From Bacillus canaveralius (GTDB lineage: Bacteria; Bacillota; Bacilli; Bacillales; Cytobacillaceae), in the NCBI RefSeq assembly GCF_002860125.1, contig NZ_PGVA01000001.1:1-64000 (forward strand): a DNA stretch of 64,000 nt. The letters are read 5' to 3'. Below are positions 34,187-43,047 of this stretch, piece after piece. The notes below the pieces were generated by a model that worked only from the letters and a program-made list of their open reading frames with translations, was not told the DNA's origin and did no database searches. The position numbers and the translations under genes are program-made. Position 1 is the first letter of the stretch; each line of letters begins with the position of its first letter.

Positions 34187-35028
34187 ATAAAATCATCGTC
34201 GAAAATCTTAAGTACAAATATCCTTTATCGGCAACGCTGGCACTTGATACTTTGTCTTTCGAAGTGGCAGAAGGCGAATTCATTGGAATTATCGGCGCGA
34301 ATTCAGCGGGAAAATCAACGTTATGCCAATCAATTGTAGGCCTTGTTCCCCATTTTTATAAAGGTGCATACGGTGGAAAAGTAAGCGTCGATGGGCTGGA
34401 AGTCAAGAATCATTCTATCGATGAACTTAGCTTAAAGGCAGGCATCGTCTTTCAAAATCCGTTTACGCAGGTGACCGGGTCTAAGCTGACTGTTTATGAA
34501 GAAATTGCCTTCGGCCTCGAAAATATCGGTCTATCGCGTGTCGAAATGAAGGAACGGATCGATTATGTTCTCGACCTGTTAAATATAGCCCAATTGAAAG
34601 ACCGCAATCCTTTTGAATTATCGGGCGGGCAAATGCAAAGGATGGCAATTGCCAGTATCATCGCCATGAAACCGGGTGTGATTGTTTTGGACGAACCGAC
34701 TTCCCAGCTTGACCCGGAAGGATCCGAAGAGGTTTTTCAGGCTATTCAAGACTTGAGCAAACAGGGAGTAACGGTGATCTTATCTGAACATAAAATGGAG
34801 AAAATCGCCCAGTATTGCAACAGAGTGATGCTGTTAAATTGCGGCAAGCTGATCGATTTTGACACCCCGGAAAAGGTTTTTTCCCGCGAGGATTTAGAGG
34901 ACTATGGTGTAAGAGCCCCTGTCTATACAAGGGTTTGCAAAGCGTTAAATACTAAAATCGCCGGTACGGATCTTTATCCTGTTACGCTCGATCAGGCATA
35001 TATGGCACTCGGGGGTAAAAGTCGATGA
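34183..35028 (+). CDS. ECF transporter ATPase 1
   Basis: An ABC ATPase of 281 residues: Walker A GANSAGKST (about 37-45), Q-loop VFQNPFTQV, signature LSGGQMQRMAIAS, Walker B VIVLDEPTSQLDPEG and the switch LSEHKM (His). Start ATG 34183 overlaps the TGA of the T-component gene, and its own end overlaps the next ATPase gene, so all three are translationally coupled. It supplies the complete catalytic half of the ATPase pair. Confidence 0.9.
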   Translation: MNKIIVENLKYKYPLSATLALDTLSFEVAEGEFIGIIGANSAGKSTLCQSIVGLVPHFYKGAYGGKVSVDGLEVKNHSIDELSLKAGIVFQNPFTQVTGSKLTVYEEIAFGLENIGLSRVEMKERIDYVLDLLNIAQLKDRNPFELSGGQMQRMAIASIIAMKPGVIVLDEPTSQLDPEGSEEVFQAIQDLSKQGVTVILSEHKMEKIAQYCNRVMLLNCGKLIDFDTPEKVFSREDLEDYGVRAPVYTRVCKALNTKIAGTDLYPVTLDQAYMALGGKSR

Positions 35029-35831
35029 TCAAAGTTAGCAATCTATCATTTTCCTATCAGCAAGGAAGCCCGATTCTCTCTGCAATAAATTTGGATTTTG
35101 ATACTAGGACGACGGCGATTATTGGTCAAAATGGTGCCGGAAAAACAACCTTCGTCAAATTGTTGAAAGGACTTTTGAAACCGTATGGCGGGGAAATCTT
35201 TATTCAAAATCTTCGCGTCAACGATTCGACTGCGGCCGAGCTGGCCAAAACGATCGGGCTCGTATTCCAAAACCCAAATGAGCAAATATTCAAACGCAAT
35301 GTATTGGATGAGGCCATGTTCGGCCCGCTGAACATCAAGATGAGTACTCATACTGCGCGGCAAAAGGCAATAGAGGCGCTGGAGATGGTCGGGCTTAACG
35401 ATAAGCTGGAAGTGAATCCCCATGATTTGAGCCTGTCGGAAAAGAAGCTGCTTTGCATTGCTTCAGTAGTTGCCATGGATACGGACATCATTATTTTTGA
35501 TGAACCGACGATTGCCCAGGACCATGCAGGAAAAGAAAGAATCCGAAACATCATTAACACATTAAAAGAAAAGAACAAACTGGTCATGACGATCATCCAT
35601 GACATGGACTTCGTCGCCGAGAATTTCGAAAGAACGATCGTTTTAAATGAAGGAAAGGTCATTCTCGACGGGGATACACGGAGCGTCTTCGCATCGAAAG
35701 AAATTTTGAAAAATGCCCATGTCGAAGCCCCGGGAATTACGCAGCTGGGAGAGAAGCTTGGTTATAAGGAGACGTTTTTGAGTGTTGAGGAGTTTATAAA
35801 AATGTATAAGCATGTAACTGAAAAAAAATAG
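35025..35831 (+). CDS. ECF transporter ATPase 2 with degenerate signature
   Basis: The partner ATPase, 268 residues. Walker A GQNGAGKTT, Q-loop VFQNPNEQIFK, Walker B IIIFDEPTIAQD and the switch His (TIIHDMDFV) are intact. The signature reads LSLSEKKLLCIAS where LSGGQ/LSGGE is expected, so one of the two composite ATP sites is probably weakened, as in asymmetric ABC pairs. ATG overlaps the TGA of ATPase 1. It is the last gene of the operon; hairpins follow at 35848-35893. Confidence 0.88.
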   Translation: MIKVSNLSFSYQQGSPILSAINLDFDTRTTAIIGQNGAGKTTFVKLLKGLLKPYGGEIFIQNLRVNDSTAAELAKTIGLVFQNPNEQIFKRNVLDEAMFGPLNIKMSTHTARQKAIEALEMVGLNDKLEVNPHDLSLSEKKLLCIASVVAMDTDIIIFDEPTIAQDHAGKERIRNIINTLKEKNKLVMTIIHDMDFVAENFERTIVLNEGKVILDGDTRSVFASKEILKNAHVEAPGITQLGEKLGYKETFLSVEEFIKMYKHVTEKK

Positions 35832-35847
35832 TTTATAGCAGCAGTCT

Positions 35848-35893
35848 TACGGTTGCGTAAGGCCAATCACCAGACTGTAGTGTGATTTTTAGT
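35848..35893 (+). terminator. tandem hairpins after the ECF operon
   Basis: CTTACG/CGTAAG (35848-35863) is followed by ATCAC/GTGAT (35869-35889) with a TTTTT tail. The second is the likely terminator. Confidence 0.6.
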
Positions 35894-35970
35894 TTTTTGA
35901 ATATATTACTGGCAGTATTATAAAAGATTATTGTATGTTTACTGCTTTATCTCGATTGAATAACAACAAG

Positions 35971-36015
35971 AATAGCAGAAGATTATCACCTTAAAGGATG
36001 ACTTCTGCTATTTTT
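35971..36015 (+). terminator. intrinsic terminator ahead of the mini CRISPR
   Basis: AATAGCAGAAG (35971-35981) pairs perfectly with CTTCTGCTATT (36002-36012) and five Ts follow. No gene lies between the ECF operon and this hairpin, so it either ends an unseen small RNA or insulates the CRISPR repeat. Confidence 0.75.
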
Positions 36016-36056
36016 AATAATGTTTTAATAGCTTCTGTTTATTGGACGATTTTGAG

Positions 36057-36153
36057 GTCGCATCCTACATGGATGCGTGGATTGAAATTTTTGGTCCCAA
36101 TGTTTCAATGCCGCTTCTGGGGGTCGCATCCTACATGGATGCGTGGATTAAAT
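36057..36153 (+). CRISPR. two-repeat type I-C-like mini CRISPR, no cas genes
   Basis: Repeat 1 (36057-36088, 32 bases) begins GTCGCATCCTACATGGATGC and ends GTGGATTGAAAT. Repeat 2 (36123-36153) is identical except for loss of the G in the terminal ATTGAAAT, as often seen in the last repeat of an array. The single spacer is 34 bases (36089-36122). The repeat closely resembles type I-C repeats (GTCGCAC...GGGTGCGTGGATTGAAAT) and keeps the GCATCC/GGATGC stem used by Cas5. There are no cas genes in the window, so it is an orphan or remnant array. Confidence 0.75.
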
Positions 36154-36244
36154 ATTGAACTTTTGAATCTTTGGATTGTTTAACATGAGGAATGCTCATG
36201 TGATATGGATAAGTGAACTTATTTTGATAGGACAATAATCCACG

Positions 36245-36281
36245 AAAAGGCCCCGCCCAACAAGTCAGGTGAGGCCTTTAC
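36245..36281 (-). terminator. terminator of the sucrose operon
   Basis: On the minus strand AAAGGCC pairs with GGCCTTTT around a GC-rich inner stem, directly behind the stop of the sucrose hydrolase gene. Confidence 0.8.
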
Positions 36282-36289
36282 AGTTATTT

Positions 36290-37726
36290 CTATCCAATCG
36301 TCCACTTCTCTAAATCACAAACAACTTTGCCATTTGAATAAAAGCTGATACTTTCGTCCTCAACATCGGGAAAATATCTCGCTGTAAACACTTCTTCTCC
36401 ATCATTGACAAAAACCTCGATAGAAGAGGTATCGAGAAAGATCTGCAGCTTGCCAAGCTTGTCCAAATGACAAGCTCGTTGTTCAATAGTTCCATCTTTA
36501 AAGCTTTTTCGTTCCAAAATCAGCTGTTTCGAACCAGCATGATATACAAGGGCTGCGTTATTTCGCAAGCTGATTTTAAATGTTTCTGCTTCATGCTTCT
36601 TGAAGTTCAAGATCAGTTCAACTGACCTTCCGCCAACTTCTTCAAAAACAACATCACCGGATATTTCGGCTTCTAAAATGCTAACCTGCTGATTCCGAAG
36701 CAGATGCAGTTCTTCAACTGGCTGTTGGATGAGCTTATCGTTTTTCAACTTCAGTTCCCGCGGCAATGTCAAAGCATGAATCCACTGGTGGTCGACGGTC
36801 GGCTGAAAAGGTTCATTTTCATCAGTTATCCCCATCCAACCGTACATGATCCTTCTTCCTTTTCCATCGAGCATCGTCTGCGGTGCATAAAAATCAAAGC
36901 CTCGATCCAACTCCGTAAAAGAGCCATGTTGAAAAGCTGGTGCAGAATAGTCTAGGCTGCCAATAAAATAACCTGACTGAAACACATTATTGTATAAGTC
37001 TCCTTCCGGCTCAAGTCCTTGCGGAGAAACGAGAAGGACATCTTTCCCGTCTAATTCAAACAGATCTGGGCATTCCCACATATAGCCGAATTCACTTAAT
37101 CCATTCAGGCCAGAACCCGCAATGATGCCAAGATGCTTCCATTCATAAAGGTCTTTGGACGAGAATAAGACGGCTGCGCCTTGTTCTGAAAGGGTTTGGG
37201 CGCCGAGAATCATGTACCACATATCATCTTTTTTCCAAACCTTTGGATCGCGAAAGTGTGCTGTGTACCCTTGCGGAAGCTCGATTACCGGCCCTTTTTT
37301 CTCAAAATGGATTCCGTCGCTTGAAACGGCCATACACTGGTAAGTTTGCCGCTGATCGTGTTCGTCTTTCACATTTCCCGTGTAAAATAAGAACAGTTTG
37401 CCATCATGCTCGATGGCACTGCCGGAATAGCAGCCGTTTTTTTCGTACCATTCACTGGGGGCTAGAGCAATTGGTTTTTCCCGCCAATGCACTAAATCCT
37501 TTGAAGTATAGTGGCCCCAATACTTGGCACCGTGCCCGACATCAAATGGATTCCATTGATAAAAAACGTGATAAACGCCTTTATAGTGAATAAGCCCATT
37601 TGGATCATTCAAAAGGCCAACAGGTGGCATGAGATGATAGATTAACCGATGTGGGTCACTCGCGACTGTCTCTTTAAGTCTGTCTATTTCTTCATATGCT
37701 TTTTCCATTAGTTCTTGCTCAGTCAT
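36290..37726 (-). CDS. scrB: sucrose-6-phosphate hydrolase (GH32)
   Basis: A cytoplasmic beta-fructosidase of 478 residues that splits sucrose-6-phosphate into glucose-6-phosphate and fructose. GH32 hallmarks: LLNDPNGLIHYKGVYHVFYQWNP with the nucleophile Asp, FRDPKVWKK (transition-state Asp) and MWECPDLFEL with the acid/base Glu. A C-terminal beta-sandwich follows (GRSVELILNF to VVCDLEKWTIG). AAGGAG is 8 bases before the ATG. It is the last gene of scrR-scrA-scrB, all on the minus strand. Confidence 0.93.
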   Translation of the reverse strand: MTEQELMEKAYEEIDRLKETVASDPHRLIYHLMPPVGLLNDPNGLIHYKGVYHVFYQWNPFDVGHGAKYWGHYTSKDLVHWREKPIALAPSEWYEKNGCYSGSAIEHDGKLFLFYTGNVKDEHDQRQTYQCMAVSSDGIHFEKKGPVIELPQGYTAHFRDPKVWKKDDMWYMILGAQTLSEQGAAVLFSSKDLYEWKHLGIIAGSGLNGLSEFGYMWECPDLFELDGKDVLLVSPQGLEPEGDLYNNVFQSGYFIGSLDYSAPAFQHGSFTELDRGFDFYAPQTMLDGKGRRIMYGWMGITDENEPFQPTVDHQWIHALTLPRELKLKNDKLIQQPVEELHLLRNQQVSILEAEISGDVVFEEVGGRSVELILNFKKHEAETFKISLRNNAALVYHAGSKQLILERKSFKDGTIEQRACHLDKLGKLQIFLDTSSIEVFVNDGEEVFTARYFPDVEDESISFYSNGKVVCDLEKWTIG

Positions 37727-37742
37727 TTTGAAGCTCCTTATG

Positions 37743-37779
37743 AATAAAGACAGGCATAAAATGGCCGCCTGTCTTTATT
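37743..37779 (-). terminator. hairpin between scrA and scrB
   Basis: AATAAAGACAGGC and GCCTGTCTTTATT form a perfect 13-bp stem right after the scrA stop. It probably gives partial termination or an mRNA processing/stability boundary, setting the ratio of transporter to hydrolase. Confidence 0.7.
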
Positions 37780-37784
37780 TTGTA

Positions 37785-39194
37785 TTAGCCTTTTTGCTCG
37801 ATTTCTTCCTTCATTTTATCTGTGTATCCGAACATCCATGTCAGTGCGAATGCGAGGCCGATGGCGATTAAGTTTACTAAAATGTACAGCAGTATTTGCC
37901 CGTTTAAGTACAACAAAGTACCCGGAATTACGGTAATCGCCATTCCTGTTGCTTTAAGGCCGAGTAGGGAGGACACAAGCCCGCCGGCAGCTCCGCCGAT
38001 TAATCCCATGATAAACGGCTTGCCATAGCGCAAATTTACACCGAAAATGGCTGGTTCGGTAATTCCGAGGAAAGCTGATAAAGAAGACGGCAGGGCAAGA
38101 GCCTTTAATTTAGCAGATTTTGTTTTTAAACCAACCGCCAAAGCGGCTCCGCCTTGTGCTGCAACAGAACAAGTGATAATTGCGTTGTAAGGATTGTTTC
38201 CAAACTCTTCAAGCAGCTGAATTTCAAGTAAGTTAAAAATGTGATGGACACCGGTTACAACGATGAGCTGGTTTAAGCCTCCGATCAGCAACCCGCTAAT
38301 TCCGAGTGGCCAGGAGAGAACTGCAACGGTACCGTCCAAAATAATGTTTTCCAGACTATGAAAAATTGGTCCAATCATAAATAAGGCCAGTGTAATCATG
38401 ATCAGTAATGTTAAAAATGGTGTGACGATCAAATCCAAAGCTTCAGGGACCCGTTTGCGGATTTGCCTCTCCAGCTTTGCGCCGATAATCCCTGCGATAA
38501 AGGCAGGAAGGACTGAGCCCTGGTAACCAACTACCGGAATAAATCCAAAAAATTCAAGTGGCTGCACGTCACCGCCAGCTACTCCCCATGCATTTGGCAG
38601 TGCTGGGCTGACAAGCATCAAACCCAAAATAAGTCCAATTGTCGGTGTTCCGCCAAATACTCTGAACGTCGACCATGCGACAAGAGCAGGCAGGAAGATA
38701 AACGCAGTATCCGTTAATATTTGCGTAAATAGAATAAAATTCTCGGAAATATCATCAGGTGTCATTCCAAATAAAGCCAGTATTTCTTCCTGAAGAACAA
38801 GGCCGCGAAGCCCCATGAATAAACCGGTTGCGACAAGGGCAGGAATGATCGGCACGAACACATCGCCGAAGGAACGGATTGCCCGCTGAAGGAAGGTGCC
38901 GCTTTTCGCTGCTTCTTTAGCCTGTTCAGCTTTAGACGACCCTTCCAAACCAAGGCTTGTTACCTCTTCATAGATGCGGTTAACGGTTCCGGTTCCAAAA
39001 ATAACCTGGTACTGGCCTGAGTTAAAGAATGCGCCTTTAACTTTATTAATGTTTTCTACCTTTGACTGGTCAATCTTTTCTTTGTCATTGACCATGAGTC
39101 GTAAACGAGTAGCACAGTGGGCAACCGAGACAATATTTTCTTCTCCACCGATAGCTTGAATAAGCTCCTCAGCGATTTTACGGTTTTCTGACAT
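37785..39194 (-). CDS. scrA: sucrose-specific PTS EIIBC component
   Basis: A membrane phosphotransferase permease of 469 residues that imports sucrose as sucrose-6-phosphate. The N-terminal EIIB domain holds the phosphocysteine Cys27 (AHCATRLRL). The EIIC domain has about ten helices with FLGITEPAIFGVNLRYGKPF near the end. There is no EIIA domain, so a shared glucose-type EIIA from elsewhere must phosphorylate it. The frame opens at GTG 39203, but GAGGTG is 7 bases before ATG 39194, the better start. Three LacI-type operators lie just upstream, and the linkage to scrB and scrR supports sucrose as substrate. Confidence 0.92.
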   Translation of the reverse strand: MSENRKIAEELIQAIGGEENIVSVAHCATRLRLMVNDKEKIDQSKVENINKVKGAFFNSGQYQVIFGTGTVNRIYEEVTSLGLEGSSKAEQAKEAAKSGTFLQRAIRSFGDVFVPIIPALVATGLFMGLRGLVLQEEILALFGMTPDDISENFILFTQILTDTAFIFLPALVAWSTFRVFGGTPTIGLILGLMLVSPALPNAWGVAGGDVQPLEFFGFIPVVGYQGSVLPAFIAGIIGAKLERQIRKRVPEALDLIVTPFLTLLIMITLALFMIGPIFHSLENIILDGTVAVLSWPLGISGLLIGGLNQLIVVTGVHHIFNLLEIQLLEEFGNNPYNAIITCSVAAQGGAALAVGLKTKSAKLKALALPSSLSAFLGITEPAIFGVNLRYGKPFIMGLIGGAAGGLVSSLLGLKATGMAITVIPGTLLYLNGQILLYILVNLIAIGLAFALTWMFGYTDKMKEEIEQKG

Positions 39195-39218
39195 TTTGTT
39201 CACCTCAATTAAATTTTG

Positions 39219-39290
39219 TGGAATCGATTACACATCGAAGTAAAAAATATGTAATCGATCGAAGTTGATTAGCTATGGAACCGATTACAC
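39219..39290 (-). promoter_or_regulatory. three ScrR operators between scrR and scrA
   Basis: TGGAATCGATTACAC (39219-39233), TGTAATCGATCGA (39250-39262) and GGAACCGATTACAC (39277-39290) share an AATCGATT-type core and lie about 30 bases apart. They match the style of operators for LacI-family sucrose or fructose-responsive repressors and are probably bound by the adjacent ScrR. Confidence 0.75.
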
Positions 39291-39296
39291 ACCCTA

Positions 39297-40289
39297 TTAT
39301 ATACTGTTTCTTTTAATAATTCGATAGTTTAACACGATTTTTTTTTCTTTTTCTTCTCCGGGCCTGTTAATTTTATTTAAAATCTGCCGTGCCGCTTCTT
39401 CCCCGGCTCTTTCATAGTTAAAATCCATTGTGGTTAAGGAAGGCGAAACGTATTTGGACATCTCGGAGGCACCCATTCCCGCTACTGCAATATTTTCCGG
39501 GATGCGGTAACCAGATTCCTTTAAGTATTGCATCGCACCAACAGCCAATCTATCCGTAACTGCCAGCACGGCAGTTGGTCGTTCCGTTGCTTTTTCCAAA
39601 ATTGTTTTCATTGCCTTATAACCTGACTCAACGTCAAAAATACCTGTTTGCTGCCAGTCATCCACGATTGGCAGATCGTGTTCCTTTAAAGCAGCCAGGT
39701 AACCATCCTTGCGGGAATGCCCCACCGATCGGTCCGCCGGGTCTACACCGATAAAAGCAATTTTTTGATGTCCTCGATTGATCAGCAATTCTGCCATTTC
39801 TTTGGCCGCATAAAAATCGTCGAAGACTACAGTAGATACATCTGGTATTTCCTGTCCGACTGCGACAAATGGAATATTCAGGTTCTCTATTTCTTTAAGC
39901 AGTTCATCATTTATATTCGTCGCGGAAAGGATTACACCATCAACATTTCGGCTTTTCAGCAGCTTTAAGTATTCAATTTCTTTTTCGGGCTCAAGATTCG
40001 TATTGGTAAGAAGGATTTGATAGCCCTCATCTGCAAGGATTTTATCTATGCCATCCACAAGCCTGCTTGCTGTTTCAGTACTGATTTTCGGCAGCACGAC
40101 TCCAACCACTTTCGTTTTTTTTGTGCGCAGTGATTTGGCATATTCGTTTGGAACATAACCAGTTTCCTCGATAACCGCAAGGACCCGCTTCCGGGCCTCC
40201 TCGCTAACATAACCCGATCTATTCAATACCCGGGAGACTGTTGTCCGGGACACGCCGGCCTGCTCTGCAATAGCATTAATTGTAATCAA
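39297..40289 (-). CDS. scrR: LacI-family repressor of sucrose utilisation
   Basis: A 330-residue regulator with an N-terminal LacI helix-turn-helix and hinge (NAIAEQAGVSRTTVSRVLNR, NEYAKSLRTKKTK) and a periplasmic-binding-like sensor domain (VVGVVLPKIS, VDGVILSAT, KIAFIGVDPADRS, AVLAVTDRLAVGAM). It lies upstream of scrA and scrB in the same direction, and three operators separate it from scrA. Sucrose-6-phosphate or fructose is the likely inducer, by analogy with other ScrR proteins. Confidence 0.9.
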   Translation of the reverse strand: MITINAIAEQAGVSRTTVSRVLNRSGYVSEEARKRVLAVIEETGYVPNEYAKSLRTKKTKVVGVVLPKISTETASRLVDGIDKILADEGYQILLTNTNLEPEKEIEYLKLLKSRNVDGVILSATNINDELLKEIENLNIPFVAVGQEIPDVSTVVFDDFYAAKEMAELLINRGHQKIAFIGVDPADRSVGHSRKDGYLAALKEHDLPIVDDWQQTGIFDVESGYKAMKTILEKATERPTAVLAVTDRLAVGAMQYLKESGYRIPENIAVAGMGASEMSKYVSPSLTTMDFNYERAGEEAARQILNKINRPGEEKEKKIVLNYRIIKRNSI

Positions 40290-40472
40290 AAAAAATCCCC
40301 CTAAGAAAGAATTATTCAGATTTTATTGTATAAAAGATTTCCTTCTTTTTAAATGGTTTATCGTGCGAAAGTCATTGTCTATTTCTGGACTGTACAACAA
40401 TAACCGCAGCCTTAAACCAGCCTAATTGCTGTAAAAGCAGCGGTCACTTCGTAAAAATAGAATCATATTTTT

Positions 40473-41015
40473 CTAGTGCTCAATAAAATATCTTTTTCTC
40501 GGCTTTGCAGGATAGAAAACAATGGATGGCTGTGTGATGCGAATATCAGCAAAACCTTCAATTGTTTGCACCGCACGCTGGTCCGTAAATCTCTCCATAT
40601 TCACTATATTTAATGCGCCTGTTGAGCAAGCTTCAACGCAGGCAGGGGGAAGGCCTTTATCCTGGCGGGGATAACACATTTGGCATTTGCTTACTTTTTG
40701 CCTCTCATAATCAAACTGCGGTGCACAATAAGGGCAAGCAGATACACATAAACCGCAGCCATTGCAAAGGTTTGAATCGATTAGGACAATCCCGTCATGG
40801 CGTTTCGCAAACGCGTTTTCAGGACACACTCTGAAGCACTCGGGGCTGTTGCAATGATTGCATGAAATGGAAAGATGGACCTCCTTTGAAAGCTTTGAAA
40901 CTTTCCGCCAGCGTATCGACCCGTCAGTATGGTTTTCATTTCGACAGGCAATTTCGCAAGCTTTACATCCCAAACAAATATCTGCATTAAAAACAAATCC
41001 AATTTGTTTATTCAT
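40473..41015 (-). CDS. four-cluster ferredoxin subunit (DmsB/HycB type)
   Basis: An electron-transfer protein of 180 residues with four [4Fe-4S] motifs: CLGCKACEIAC, CNHCNSPECFRVCP, CNGCGLCVSACPYC and CQMCYP...CVEACSTGAL. It has no signal peptide or membrane helix. It is the electron partner of the cytoplasmic YyaE-like oxidoreductase encoded directly upstream, with which it overlaps by a few bases. The start is ATG 41015; another ATG three codons earlier (41024) is also possible. Confidence 0.88.
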   Translation of the reverse strand: MNKQIGFVFNADICLGCKACEIACRNENHTDGSIRWRKVSKLSKEVHLSISCNHCNSPECFRVCPENAFAKRHDGIVLIDSNLCNGCGLCVSACPYCAPQFDYERQKVSKCQMCYPRQDKGLPPACVEACSTGALNIVNMERFTDQRAVQTIEGFADIRITQPSIVFYPAKPRKRYFIEH

Positions 41016-43032
41016 ATGTCTCATCCCATCTCATAACATCCACATGGCTATCATAAAAATTCGAACTGGATTGACTCCTGACCGCCGGAAGATGATTAAC
41101 GATTAGTTGGTTAATTGAGTTATCGCTGGTTTGATTGACACGGACAATACCGATAGGGAGGTATGGATTTAAGGTGGCTTTCGCTTTTACCGAACCATAC
41201 TTATTATAAACAGATACGAAAGTTCCTTCTTTGATGCCTTTTTCGAATGCAGCTTCGTCGTTGATCTCAACAATCGTTTCTTCCGGCTCCGGGTTTAACC
41301 AGGTTAATGACTCATATTGCGAATGAATTTTCAGCAAAGATTGCGGTGATAAAAGCCTGAATGGATAAGAGCAATCTTCGTCAGATTGATACTCGGATGG
41401 CCGGGAAAATAAGTTACTTTCCAGATCAGGCGAATAAAAATAAAATCTTTCTTTTTTGGCTGGTACTTCATAATCTTTTTTTCGGAAATGCGGCGCTGCC
41501 AGCAAGTCTTCATAGCTGTTTAATGAATAGAGATCTTTAATATCTGGTGTCAGTTCCTTATTAATCCAGTCAACAGGTTCAAGTTCCGCAGGGAATGTTG
41601 AAAACCCGGGTGAAAGTTCATTTAGCTTTCTTGTTAATTCCCGGGCAATCTGCAGGTCACTTTTTGCCTCAAAGTAAGGCGAGATAGCCTTTTGATTAAT
41701 GGATAACCAGTGATGCCAATAGCTTACATGAAGATCATCCTCTTCAAAATGGCTCGCAGCCGGCAAAACAAGGTCGGAATACTTAGCTGTCTTCGTCATA
41801 TATAAGTCAACCGTGACAATTAATTCCAGCCTCTTAAATAGTTCTTCCCAATCTTTTATATTCAGGTCTTGTGAAAACGGGCTCCGGGAAGCAATCCACA
41901 AAAATTTTAAAGGCGGATCATCAAGATTATTCGCGCTTAAAGCAAAATCAATATTATTGATACAACGGGAAGCTTCAACATAAGGGTGTTTTTTTTCTGG
42001 ATGATTCGATAGTGCCAATGGAAAATCGTCAATGTCATCATGCATAAAATACGCTCCGCCATTGGGTATGTCGAGATTCCCGGTCATCGCAACCAAAGAG
42101 TTAATGGCTTGAATGCTATCTCTGCCATTTTCATTGCGCTGCATGCCCAAACCGCTCCAGGTCGCAGCAGGTTTAATCGTGGCGTACAACCGTGCAAGCT
42201 CTTCTATTGCCTCCAATTTAATGCCTGTCTCCCGGCATACTGAGTCAAGTGCTATTCGAGTCATAACGTAATTTTTGAATTTTTTCCAGCCGACTGTGTT
42301 GCCCGGACTAAAATCCTCTGAACAGCTGCGTTGAATCAACAGCTTTGCGATTCCTAACGCAAGCAAAGCGTCTGTTCCAGGTTTAATTTGAATATAAAGA
42401 TCCGCTTTGACGGCTGTTTCAGTTAAGATTGGATCAATGACGACTATCTTGGCACCCTTTTGCTTTGCTTGAAAAATAAATTTCATTTGGTGAATGTTCG
42501 TTGCAGCTGGATTAGCTCCCCAGATCACGATTAATTTTGCGCCTGCCATATGTTCTGGATTAGGGCTGACCACATGGCCAAAAGAGGCTTTTACTGCCTG
42601 AAGCCCGGATGATGCACAAATATTTCCGATCGGTTTTGTATGCGGGCCGATACTATTAAACATTCCTTCGACTGCATAATGAAGCATTCCTAAATTCCCG
42701 GAGAATTTATTGTAACCGGCTGCCAGGTTTGATCCATATCGGTTATATAGTTCAAGCAGTTTTTCAGCAATGATTGTGTATGCTTGATCCCAGGAGATTC
42801 TTTGCCAGTTCCCGGACCCGCGCGGCATTTGCAAAATCGGATATTTTAAGCGGGACGGATTATACACATATTGTGTGTATGCATATCCTTTGGCGCACAG
42901 TCTTCCCTGTGTATAACCGTGCTTCGGGTCACCGCTTACTTTTATTAGTTTTCCATTTTCGACGTATGACAAAATGCTGCATGTTCCAAAACAATTCCGC
43001 GGACAAGTATTGCGATAGATTGAAGTCTCCAT
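41008..43032 (-). CDS. cytoplasmic molybdopterin oxidoreductase (YyaE-like)
   Basis: A molybdenum enzyme of the DMSO-reductase superfamily, 674 residues. The N-terminal [4Fe-4S] motif is CPRNCFGTC followed by a fourth Cys in GRLCAKGY. Bis-MGD contacts include VIWGANPAATN, IVVIDPILTETA and SDLVLPAASHFEEDD, and the C-terminal dinucleotide-binding domain is SPQSLLKIHSQY onward. The Mo-ligand segment reads GNICASSG, so the ligand (Ser or Cys) cannot be fixed by eye. It lacks a Tat signal, so it acts in the cytoplasm. B. subtilis YyaE is of similar size and build; its substrate is not known to me. The start ATG 43032 fits GGATGG better than ATG 43044. It forms an operon with the regulator upstream. 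Confidence 0.87.
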   Translation of the reverse strand: METSIYRNTCPRNCFGTCSILSYVENGKLIKVSGDPKHGYTQGRLCAKGYAYTQYVYNPSRLKYPILQMPRGSGNWQRISWDQAYTIIAEKLLELYNRYGSNLAAGYNKFSGNLGMLHYAVEGMFNSIGPHTKPIGNICASSGLQAVKASFGHVVSPNPEHMAGAKLIVIWGANPAATNIHQMKFIFQAKQKGAKIVVIDPILTETAVKADLYIQIKPGTDALLALGIAKLLIQRSCSEDFSPGNTVGWKKFKNYVMTRIALDSVCRETGIKLEAIEELARLYATIKPAATWSGLGMQRNENGRDSIQAINSLVAMTGNLDIPNGGAYFMHDDIDDFPLALSNHPEKKHPYVEASRCINNIDFALSANNLDDPPLKFLWIASRSPFSQDLNIKDWEELFKRLELIVTVDLYMTKTAKYSDLVLPAASHFEEDDLHVSYWHHWLSINQKAISPYFEAKSDLQIARELTRKLNELSPGFSTFPAELEPVDWINKELTPDIKDLYSLNSYEDLLAAPHFRKKDYEVPAKKERFYFYSPDLESNLFSRPSEYQSDEDCSYPFRLLSPQSLLKIHSQYESLTWLNPEPEETIVEINDEAAFEKGIKEGTFVSVYNKYGSVKAKATLNPYLPIGIVRVNQTSDNSINQLIVNHLPAVRSQSSSNFYDSHVDVMRWDETYE

Positions 43033-43047
43033 TTCCACCACCATCCA

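Noticed and set aside
32009-35831. Operon read as thiamine or vitamin uptake
   Set aside because: No TPP, cobalamin or preQ1 riboswitch precedes it, and the first gene is a nucleoside phosphorylase.
35998-36183. 61-codon frame containing SHPTWMRGL twice
   Set aside because: The repeated peptide is just translation of the two CRISPR repeats.
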